From: Tiliqua scincoides
Taxonomy: Eukaryota; Chordata; Lepidosauria; Squamata; Scincidae
Assembly (NCBI RefSeq): GCF_035046505.1
Contig: NC_089826.1
Span: 83,710,254 to 83,774,253, forward strand
Reading direction: 5' to 3'
Length of the DNA: 64,000 nt
The notes under the pieces are model-generated. The model saw only the letters and a list, made by a program, of their open reading frames with translations, was not told the origin of the DNA and made no database searches. This document shows, piece by piece, positions 20,701-32,700 of this stretch. Positions within the stretch are counted from its first letter, which is position 1; every line of letters begins with the position of its first letter. Position numbers and translations under genes: made by a program.

Positions 20701-23700
20701 TCCATGCGCTTCTTATTACTGTCACTTGTGGGAGTCAAGGTGTCATCCCATGGGTGCTTTGTTACATTGGGGAGCTTGCTAGTGAGGTGTGACTAACGCT
20801 CTAGCGATCCCGGATGCTTTATGCAGCAGTAGTTCCTTGCGCTTCGAGTTGCTTTCCTCCTGCATAATTCGCTTAGGATGCCATTTAAGAATGCCGCAAC
20901 ACCTACGGTTTCTTTTTCTCTTGACAAAACGGGACACATCATTTTCTGCACAATAACAAGCTAGCAGGTACGTTTCTCCTTCAGTGCTTCACAAAACTGA
21001 ATATGAGATGAAAAATAAAGTATTAAATGGGGGGGGACGGGGACCCACAATTGAGTGGAAAAGTGGTGCAACACACAGACATCTCCATTGTTCTCAGTAC
21101 TGGTGGCCGATAGAGTGATGTTTCTATAAACACTTTTATCCGGTAACTTCAGTGCTTTTGTATATTTTCAGACAGTTGCTGTTTGAGGGCATCCAACTGT
21201 AGAAAGAATAAGAAAAACACGGGGCATTTTGTTTACTCATATGAAGGGTACATGTTGAAATTACGGAACAAAACATATAGAGGCTCTTCCTCAAGCCCTT
21301 GCACAGCTTAAAACAGTGATTCCCAAACTGTGAGCCACAGAAACCAACCAGGGGAGCAGAAAAATCCTTGCGAAAAACCTACCACCTTATACAATGTATA
21401 GCAGCGGTTCTCAAACTCGCGGGGAGTTTGAGAACCGAGGTAAGTTGTTGCAGGGGAGGGGGGAAGGCAGCAACATGATCCCCAGGATTGTGCAGCTGCC
21501 AGGGAAAAGGGGGGTTTCCACTTACCTAACACCACCAGCAGCCTCCTGGGGAGTCCAGGAAGCCTGGGGACCGCTCTGCAGGGTACTCCAAATGTCTTGG
21601 AATAAGTAAAAGAAAAACAAAAAAACTTCTGATTTTGCAGTGAAAACAGGAAGTGTGTGTTGTGTGTGTTTACTTTTTTAAGATGCTTAGAGGCTTGGGC
21701 TGCCCTGCTGGGGGTGTCCCCAGGCTCCCCGGACCCCCCAAGATGCTGCTGCTGGCTGTAGGTCAGTGAAAACCTCCCTGGTCCCTTTCAGCCGCATGAT
21801 CCTGGGGGTCGCGTTATTGCCTTCCTACCTTCCCCACCCCTTAAGGGGCAAGAGACAGGGCTTCTCAGGCTGGTGGGTTGCGACCCACCAGTTTGAGAGC
21901 CCCTGATGTATAGGATTGTAGCCCTAAAGGGGGAGCTGTGGCCAAGGGTTCAATAGGTCAAGGAAGCCACCTAAAGAAAACGTTTGGGAACCACTGGTCT
22001 AAAATATAGTGTCTGCTACTAGATCTAGTTGTAACTCCTTCCTTATGGGACAGCTTGCCTGGTTAGTTCACGTCTGACTTTTGAAAAGATTAACATCAGT
22101 CCTGCTTAAGAAGGTCTGTGTGGCACTAGAGGACAGTTGAGAACTGAGTCTAGTGGCCTGGAATGTATCTAGCTGCTTTGTTTCATTGGGTGTTCTTGAA
22201 AAATTATACAGTGAACCTGCAGATCTGACTCACCGTGGATGCAGTGGTTATCAAGGGAAAGCCACTACTGGTCTGAGGCCCTCCACGGAACACCTCTGGA
22301 CATGACTGGAAAGCACTTCTTATTGTGTCCAGAGGTCCTTTGAGGGCCCTCCTGCAGATCTCAATATTTGCAGGTTCAGTATCCATGGGAGGGGGGTTGT
22401 CCAGGAATGGATCCCCCACAGACACTGAAGTCCATCATGTATGTTGTATTTGTAACAGGTGCTCTTCTTAAGAACATAAGAACAGCCCTGCTGGATCAGG
22501 CCATAGGCCCATCTAGTCCAGCTTCCTGTATCTCACAGTGGCCCACCAAATGCCCCAGGGAGCACACCAGGTAACAAGAGACCTCATCCTGGTGCCCTCC
22601 CTTGCATCTGGCATTCTGACATAACCCATTTCTAAAATCAGGAGGTTGCGCATAACAGTCAGATCAGCAATTACAGCCCTGGAGTGACTCTAAACCAAAT
22701 TCTCAGAGCAGCATAAGAGTCACCTACACCTGAGGTTTTCAGGGAACCTCATCGCAGCATGCAAGCAGCCCCCCTCCCTCGGAGCCATTCTCATAAGAAC
22801 ATAAGAACAGCCCCACTGGATCAGGCCATGGCCCATCTAGTCCAGCTTCCTGTATCTCACAGTGGCCCACCAAATGCGCCAGGGAGCACACCAGATAACA
22901 AGAGACCTGCATCCTGGTGCCCTCCCTTGCATCTGGCATTCTGACGTAGCCCATTTCTAAAATCAGGAGGTTGTACATGCACATCATGGCTTGTAATCCA
23001 TAATGGATTTTTCCTCTAGAAATTTGTCCAATCCCCTTTTAAAGGCATCTAGACCAGATGCCATTTCCACATGCTGTGGCAAGGATTTCCACAGACCAAC
23101 TACACGCTGAGTAAAGAAATATTTTCTTTTGTCTGTCCTACCAACACTCATCATAGAATATAAAGGAAAAGTCTGCTGAGTGCGGTTATATGTTTTAAAA
23201 GAAGTATTATGCATACCTAATTGCACTCTGCCAAAGAAAATATATTGGCATAGCTTGAGGACCGATCACATTGATTCTGCGTTTTGGTTTAGGGAAGAGG
23301 TTCTTGCTTCCCTGCTGTGTTCCTTGTGATTTCTAGATTTGAATTTTCATAAACGTTCGATCACACTTGGAAGTTTCTCATTTGAATGTCAGATTGAGGG
23401 CCAAACCAGATGTGATGTGGGAGGTTTGTGAACAGGATTTTCCTGAGTGTACTTTATAGAAATGTTAATAGTAGCTCTGGATGCAGAGGATTCACATTTG
23501 CGTATCTGCGGCAGGGAGGGGTCTTAGAATAGATCCCCCATGGATAACGAGGCTGCACCCACAACTGTAAAACTTACAGTGGGTTCAGTTAACAGATCTC
23601 CAGTGTTCTAGTTTGGCCTGAGACAGTACCACCGGAGATCTAACTTGCATGTAAGCAATGTGGCACTCCCATTGAGTTCACTGAGACTTTCTTCCAGGTA

Positions 23701-26700
23701 AGTGTGTGTATAGGACAGCTTTTGTGAGTTAACTTCCAAGATGATGTTAGATAAGCTTCTTAGACCAATGGTTCCCAAACATTTTAGCACCAGGACTCAT
23801 TTTTTTAAACAACACTCTATCGGGACCCATCTAGGCTTACCAAACTTTTTAAAAAGATCTAGAAATGTTATTTATTTGTAATAATCACCAGAAAAAAAAG
23901 ACCCTCAGACATTTTATCTTGCAAACTGCAGGAGCTGAGTTATTTGCAGGGTAATTAGCAGCTACAGTATCTGATTTTTGAATAGCCTCAGGGCTTGAGG
24001 CAATTAGTTATCTGATCCTTCAGTCACCCTTTGGTGACCCACCCAAAATCAGGTCCCAACCCACAGTTTGCGAACCACTGTCTTAGACGCATAGAGAAAG
24101 CCACACACACTTTTGTAGACCTGTGTTTGCGACCACATTCCAGGTTCAATGCACAAATGTCTAATACATTTTTAAAGTAAGATTTGTGTTTAAAACACAG
24201 TACTCATCTTGTTAAATGCTGCTTTGACTGTACCAGCCATTCTCGGCCTTTTTTTTTTTTCCGTGGTCCCTTAGGAACTCTCCTCAGGTTCCAGGTCCCC
24301 CTTGTCAAACAAAGATATATCACAAACAGATAAACATAAAATCATATATTATTGAACACCAAGTCTGTACCCCTTTTAAATATGCCAGGGCTCCCGGGGG
24401 GGGGGCATATGTCTCCTGTTGAGAATGGCTGGGCAAAGCGGAAAACTTTTTAGAACTTCAGAAATGTGAGTAGGAATGTCCCTTGAGGCTCTAACACAAG
24501 CTTTTCTAGAAATTGGATGCTTCGCGTCACAATCAGATAACGTTTTAAAAGGACTAATATCCATAACAAAATGTGCCTGTTGCTATTTTTAATCTTCCTC
24601 CCCTGCAAGTACCCTTTACTGTGGTAGACAAGTTTTTCAGACACTGCCTTTAACCCTGTTGAGAGTTCTGCGTTGCATCAGGGATAATTTGGGTTTTGAC
24701 AGCTGAAATACTTGAAGCACCAGTATGAAAGACAGCCACTTAAAAAAAATTTTTTTAAAGGACTTGGTTTCTGGCTAAAGGTCTTTGGCAAAAAAATGTT
24801 GTGGAATTATGATCACTGCTTTTTTCATTTACCTAAATTTTTCTGTTTGTCCCATAACATGAGCTCTGAGTATACAATGCATCTATATCCCATTGCACAA
24901 AGCTGCAGCTTTGCTGACACAAATCAAGTCTGGGTCTGGGCAGTGCCAAAATAGGAGGCCACTTTGAGTTCCATGATGGAAGTTGGGAAGGGCACTGAAG
25001 GTCAAAAACAGGACTTAGAATTGTGCCCAGAAATTAACACGAAGCCAGCGAGGATGCTTCAGCTCTACTGAAATATTATGGCCCAGGCAGCTGGTTCTTG
25101 TCAATAACCTAGACTATATAGCAGTGATTTTCAGTCTTTTTCAACTCATGGCACACTGTCGAGGTGCTAAAATTGTCAAGGCGCACCATCAGTTTGATAA
25201 TTGACAAGGCACGCTGCTCTGCCATTGGGGGGCTCACATCCCCCAAAGGCCCTACTAATAAATGAGCCTCACCCAAACACCCATGGCACACTTGCAGACC
25301 ATTCACTGCACACCAGTGTGCCACAGCACACTGCTTGAAAATCGCTGCTCTATAGTTTACACCAATTGACGTTTCTGAATAGTCTTCAAAGGTAGCCCCC
25401 CACACAACACATTGCAGTAGTCTAATCTGGGTATTAGTAGGGTATAATAATAATAATAATAATTAATACAGGTATTTATATACCGCCTTTCTTGGTCTTT
25501 ATTCAAGACTTTATTCAAGGTGGTTTACATAGGCAGGCTAATTTAAAACCCCGGACGGATTTTTACAATTGAAAGAAGGCTCTATCTTTCAAGAGCCACA
25601 ACAAATTCAGATGTTTCATTCTGATCCTGGCCTCTATCCTGGCCTCTATCCTCCCACGCTCAGAGCAGATGGAATAGCTCAGCTCAACTTGTCAGCTGCT
25701 TCAAGGTCGCACGGTGCCAGTGGCCTCGAACTGGCGACCTTGTGGATGTTATCTTCAGGCAAATGGAGGCTCTACCCTCTAGACCAGACCTCCTGCCTTA
25801 GTAGGGTATGCCTACTAAGGTGGAAGGTGGCCCAAGCTAACAGTTGCATGAGTGTGGAACTTGGGGGCATTATAACTCAGGATAGGCAAAGATATGGTGG
25901 GGAGAACCTAGTTACTTTTAAATGAATTTAAGACCTTAGGACCAGGTGAACAGCAGGTCCTCGCTCAAAATTGTTTCATATTGCATTGGTTTGTTTTAAA
26001 GTTATTCAGTGGTTCTCAGTCCTCTGACCTCTATGTCCTCCACAGCTGCACATTGAAGGGCTACCAGTAGCCACTTCCAGGCCGCATCAGGCCTGCGACC
26101 CACTTCCTTGGCATTGTGCCCCAGAGTTCCTTGCAGGTAGCCAAGCCATTCTGGGGTACAACAATGTTTTGCAGCATAATAGGAAAGTGCTTAGCAAGCC
26201 TGCCACTGGAAAGAGTTTTATTGGGCCCACAGTTGGTAAAACTGGTTTCGTTATAAGTCGTTTAGCTTCAAGTTGTGCTTCCAAGAACCTATGAACAACT
26301 TTTAAGTGAGGATTTGCTATAGATACGACATATTGTTCCCCATTATGTACTCAAACATCACTGGCACATCATGTCTTGAGTACACATGCACAGAGCGTGA
26401 GTCAGTATTCCGTCAAGTGTGGGAGAAGATTTAATGTCAAGAGAAAAGAGATTTAGCTGTTAATGTAAAAGCTCACATTTGAGAGCTCGGCTACGAGTAG
26501 AGCATATAAATTACCTATTTTCATGTAATCACAATTGGGAAGTGATAGAGGTGACAGCTGTAAGTTTAAAGATTGTTGGGGAAAATGCAAGATTCCTAGA
26601 TCTGCGTGATGTTGTCTTAATGGCTGGATAAAATAATGAATGTGCATTGTAAAAGCCTGTGGATCAAATTTCTATTGCATCCATCTTTTGGGTAAATAGC

Positions 26701-29700
26701 AAGTTCTTCCCCAAAACCCATGTTGCTATCCAAAAACACTGGAAGAAGTCCAAGAACAGAGGGGAAAACAGTATTTTCCTTTTTTTTTTCCCTTGCAGAG
26801 CACCTATTTGGTGGAAAAATCTTAATAGAGAATGAAAAGTTTTCTAAACAGTGTAATCTTATATACATAGAAGCAAGCATTATTGTGTTCAATTGGACTT
26901 ACTCCCAGATAAGCATGCAGTTGGTTGCAGCCCAAGGGCCCAATCCTGTCCAACTTTCCAGTGCTGGTGCAGCTGCAATGCAGCCCCAGGCAAGGGAATA
27001 AGTGCTCCCTTACCTTGTGAAGGCCTCCATAACTACCCTTCCACCACAGGTTGAAGTGCACACTCCATTGGCGCAGCTATACCAGGGCTGGAAAGTTGGG
27101 TAGGATTCGGCCGTGAGTGTGTGAGACTTAGGGTGCAATCCTAACCAACTTTTCAGCACTGGCATAGCTGTGCCAGTGGGGCATGTGCTGCATCCTGTAG
27201 TTGGGGGGGGGCAGTCATGGAGGCCTCCTCAAGGTAAGGCAATGTTTGTTCCCTTACGTCGGAATTGTGTTGCCCTTATGTCAGTACTGGAAAATTGCTT
27301 AGGATTGCAATCTGCAAAGCCCCAGACAGCTCAACACCAAAACCTTAAATCGGTGGTTCCCAAACTAACTGGGTCATGAGCCCCCCCCCCCCCACACACA
27401 CCACCACCACTTCTTCCTGGCTCAGCCAGGCATTGAATATCATGAAATCTTACAAGATCCAAGAGGGTGGCACCCAAGTCTTAAGAGATTTTATGAGAGC
27501 CGAGATGGTGGTGTCCAAAATCTTGTGGGACCTGGGCACTGCCATTTCTCATGAAATCTCACAAGGTCAAGAACGACAGTACCAGGGGACATAAGGTAGG
27601 AGGGGCCACCAGCGACATCCTGCGGCACCCCTGCGAGTATGCCGTGATGCCCTAAGGCAGGGGTGCTCAAACTTTCAACTTTAGGGACCCTGGACCTTTA
27701 AAATTGTGTAGGAGAGATAATTTCAGCAGGTGCAGCTTGTCATCTGTGGGATAACAAGTTGCACCTGCTTCAATTCTCTCTTCTATACACTTGTTAAAAG
27801 TCCAGCATCCCTAAAGTTGAAAGTTTGAGCACCCCTGCCCTAAGGTGTTGCAACACACACTTCAGGAACCTCTTCCTTAAATTTTGCCAGGCAATAAGGT
27901 GAGATAAATATGTAGCTGCTAATCCCATCCAGAAGGACATACCATCATACTTGAAAACTGTAGGCCACCACAAGTGATTTCAAGGTCTAGAACAGATTGC
28001 AGTAACTGAATTGGGAGGTCACGAACAGACGATTGACTGTTGATTGAAAGAACAGGGTAACAATTCCTATTGTCAAATAGCCTTTGAAAAATACCTCTAA
28101 AACCACAAGAAGGAAAGAGATACACCTCAAGCTGGAACCAAGCTGTGGCTTGCCAAATCGTATTTAGATGGAAGTCTCCCTTAGGGCAGCAAAGATAACT
28201 ACATACATAATTAAGCTAGCCAGTTATTGCCTGTAAGAAATATGCATATTTAAATGCACTATGAATTCTTGTCAAAACTGTGTCATAAAAGGGTCAAGTC
28301 TAGTCCAGTCAGACATCTGCTATTCAGAAAGCCAAAGAAGTAAATGATCAACAGTAATGAAGATGATTACTAGGAATGTCTGATTAAAATGGTGCCACCC
28401 GTCCTAGTACCAGTTTCAAGCAGCTGCTGTCTGAAGGTTCAGGTGTAGCAATGTGGTCAGGGACACTCCCAAGAATAAAAGGCAGAATGGTCAGGCATGC
28501 CGTACTAGACTTTTATGCTGCCCTGTCCTGCTCATTTTGATACTACAGTTGTCCCTCTGGCAGGGCTTCTGAGAAGAATTTTGTCACGGGGTACAGAGTT
28601 TCTTTCGGGCCCCTTCCCTTTTCCACTGGGTCATAATTTTGTATTTTTGTTGGATCATAGTTTCTACAAATTACAACCTATAAGACAGTGTAGGTCAGTG
28701 CTTCCCAAACGCCTGCAAGGAAATTGGGAGCACTGTAAGTTGTAAGTCTTCACACAATATATGCCAGATCTGCAGGGGATTGGGGCTTGGGGTTGGGGCT
28801 GCAGGGAGCTCTCTGCAGGCCTCCCTATGCCTGCAAAAGTGTAAAAAAAATGGGGGAAAAGGGCACTTCCGGTTTTTGCAGTGGAACTAAAGTGCCCTTT
28901 TCTGTAGGCACGGAGAGCACTGTGGAGGGCTCCCTACACTCTCTGGACCCTCCAAGACTGCAGTGCTGGCTGCAGGTAGTCTAAAAAAAAAACCCATCTT
29001 TGCCAGCATTGTAATCCTGGGGGTTGTGTTACTGCCTTTCCCCACCCCTTAAAGGGGGAGGGAAAAGTGTTTCCCTGGCTGGTGGGTTGTGACCCACCAG
29101 TTTGGGAACCACTGATGTAGGCTGACTCTAAATGTGGCTTCTGGTCTTCACACAAAATATGCAAATGTTTTCTTCGATTCCAGGAAATTTCTGGCTCCCC
29201 TTCTTTGGCTCCCAAGCCCCCTTTTGGACCTCAGGACCGGGTATGGTGTACCTACGGCACTCCCCTCTCTTGGGCCTGGGCATAAAATGTAAGATCCCAG
29301 AAAATTTCTGAACCCCCTTTTTGACCCCAGGCCCAGGTACAGTTTAGTCCCGTGTCCCTCCCTCTCTCATGTGCCCTGGGCAGAAAATGTAAGATCCCAG
29401 GAAATTTCCAGCTCCCCTCCTTTTGAACCCTGGGCTCAGGTACAATGTACCTCCTGCACCCCCTTTATGGGCCCTACCTCTGCATCCACTTGGAATAGGT
29501 TTCTGCTACTACCATGGATCCCAGAAACCACAAATAGCAGCAAGCCCTATACTTACTGTTGCTCCACACAAGCCCTTCAAACTGGTTCCACTTCACACCT
29601 GCTTGTTAGCGCTTTTCCTTGTTAGCGCTAACAGACATGAAGAGGAAGTAATTTGGAGGCCTGCAAATGAAACCAAAACAGGTAAGATGAGCTCAATGGG

Positions 29701-32700
29701 AAGATTTGTGAACTGTGGATACCTGAAACTGCAGAAACCAATTCTGCAGATACCGGAGGGGGTGCTGTTGTTTTTAATTTTATTTCAACCCATTTCTGCC
29801 CAGCCCACAGGTGTACACTCTTGATCCCTGTTGCATATATGCAACATTGTGCAGAAATGGCTTAACTCAGTTTGGCCTAAAGGTGTGCTAGTAAGTCTTA
29901 AGGCTTACTTGGGAATAAGCCACGTTGTACACAGTGAGACTTTTAGTACCTGTGTTGGACTGTGGGGAGGGGGAAAGGTAATAACACAATCCCCAGGATC
30001 GCACTGCTGGCAGGGATGATTTTTTTAACCTACCAGCAGCCAGCACTGCAGTCCTGGAGAGTCCAGATTGTGTAGAGGGCCCACCACAGGGTTCCCCGTG
30101 CCTGCAGGATTGTAAGCTGTCACCTGTCTGAACAGTCATCTGAACTTTGCCTGGCACAAAGAACAACCTGGCTTCCTGAGAAATAGATGGCTTATACCCA
30201 TCCTGGCTCCTGGACTGCCAGCGAATCATCTTCTTGGCTTCAATTACATTATCAAGTTTGGTATAACCCATCTATTTCTCAGGAAGCCAGGTTGTTCCTG
30301 CATCTGTGCATAAATATTGAACTACTACAACTCTACTAACAGGTGTGCATTGGTGTACTGTAGCTGGTAGAATAAGTTGGAACTTCTGAATGGAGTTCAG
30401 CTTACACCCCAGACCCCATGCAATAAGGGATCTCCATGATTGCAGTAAGCACTGCTGGTTCCTCCTCTCACTTCTGTGATAGCTTTTGTAGTTGCATAGT
30501 TGGATTAACTGGGCCTCCTCCATCCCTAAGTGATTATCTGCTAGATGCATTGATGAGTAAACTAGATTGGTGTTTTTCAAACTGTGGCTCAGGATCCACC
30601 GGTGGGTCGCTACCTGATTGTTGGTGGGTCATGAAACTGACACTGACAAGCCGAAACTGATTGCCGACAAGGAAAACGTATTGAGCCCTATGGAAAGTAA
30701 AACTAAGCCACAGCTGGGCATTTACTTGTAAGTAGGTGACTGTCCCTTGCTCTTATTGAAGGCCAGATGAAGGGGAACCCAAGACCGTTAACATGGTTCC
30801 GATCAGATGAACATGGAGCTCAACAAATGCTCCTCTCCCACCATAGTAAAATGATAAAAACAGAGACTTGAGTGGCTGGTAAAATGAAACTTTTTTTTTT
30901 AAGTCTTGTAAACCTAGGTGGGCCTCAACAGAGTATCATTTTAAAAAGTGGATCCTGGTGCTAAAATGTTTGGGAACCACTGAGCTAGAGTATAGAATAA
31001 ACACATAGCTGCTTCTTAAAATGGCAGTTGTATATCATCTTGTGTGTGTAACCAATTCTCATACTTCTCCAGTCCTCCTTCATGACTCCTAATACAACTT
31101 CTTCATGTGGCGATATTTATTTATTTATTTTTCACATTTTTATACCACCCTTATATAAAGGCTATATATAATAGCTTTCTGCATTTCCTGATTTTGGGGG
31201 GGGCACCCACATTGTTAGCTGCCACTTGTGGAAATTGAGAAAATGTCTCTTTGCAACCCTTCATCATGTTTTCTCCTTCTGCAAAAGCCAGTTGTGAGCT
31301 AGTTATAATAAAGAATAATATAAAATATAATAAATGGGATGTGTGTAACAAAGTTTTTGATACTTGAAAGAAACTCGCAAGGATTCTAACTTCCACTTTG
31401 AACTTTATAACAGTGCTGCTGTTCTAGAAATTCCTCCAGGAAGCAAAGCAGCTAATCAGATGAGCAGTCATGGGAACAGAGTGAGTAAGGCTCACAAGAT
31501 CTGATGAGGGCACCAGGATGCAGGTCTCCTGTTGTCTTGTGTGCTCCCTGGGGCATTTGGTGGGCCGCTGTGAGATACAGGAAGCTGGACTTGATGGGCC
31601 TATGGACTGATCCAGTGGGGCTGTTCTTATGTTCTTAACTACAATTCCCAGGAAGCCTTGCAGGTCTCTTGTTATCTGGTGTGCTCCCTGGGGCATTTGG
31701 TGGGCCGCTGTGAGATACAGGAAGCTGGACGAGATGGGCCTATGGCCTGATCCAGTGGAGCTGTTCTTAGCTACAATTCCCAGGAAGCCTTGCAGGTCTC
31801 TTGTTATCTGGTGTGCTCCCTGGGGCATTTGGTGGGCCACTGTGAGATACAGAAAGCTGGACTAGATGGGCCTATGGCCTGATCCAGTGGGGCTGTTCTT
31901 ATGTTCTTATGACCTTATTTAGGCTGGGTGTGGAAGAAGCATCCACAGGTCCTTCAGAAGAGTTAGGGGCCAATCCTATGCAACGTTCCAGCACCGTTGC
32001 AGCCACAATGGAGCCCCAACATATAGGAACATTCACTTACCTTGAGGAGGTCTCCATGACTGCTCCTCCACCACAGGATACAGGATAAGCGTAGCTGCAT
32101 CAGTACTAGAACGTTGGATAGACTTGGACCCTAAGTGTGTTTACTGTGGTTCAGTAGCAGGAATCTGTACAGGTAAGCATTGCTTAATTACTAGAATACA
32201 TTCTCCAAAGCCCGCCGTTAGGCACATTTGTCATTTTTCGGGTAGTGCCCCAGAATGCCTTGTGGGAGCCGGTAGGACACTAGAAAGCCTTGCAGTGCTA
32301 CAGTGCACCTGTCACAACCCACATTTTGGGAATCGGAGCTCCATCATTGTATATATGGTCAGCTGTTTACTGATCTACCTGTATTGCCTTTCAAAAGTGA
32401 AGAACTGAATTGCATGTTATCTGAAATAACAGTAGCTGTTAAAAAAAGACTTTGCATTCTCTCTTTCTTTCTCTTTTTAATATCTTAAATAGCTGGGGGG
32501 GGAATCAGAATCTCAGTGCATGCAGAAGAGCTTTTTAATCCTTTCCCCATGCTGTGATCCCAGGGAAAATCATGCACCAGGTCTATTTCTGGTAGGGAAG
32601 CTTCTCTTCATATACCCACAAGTTGCGGGGGGGGGGATTGTTTGGAACTGCTGCAGAAAGGCATTAAATACCACCCTCTCAGTCTCCGTCTTGATCAGTC

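Noticed and set aside
30161-30297. Hairpin as a microRNA gene
   Set aside because: Arms are too long and too perfect for a typical precursor and there is no expression evidence. Kept only as a structural finding.
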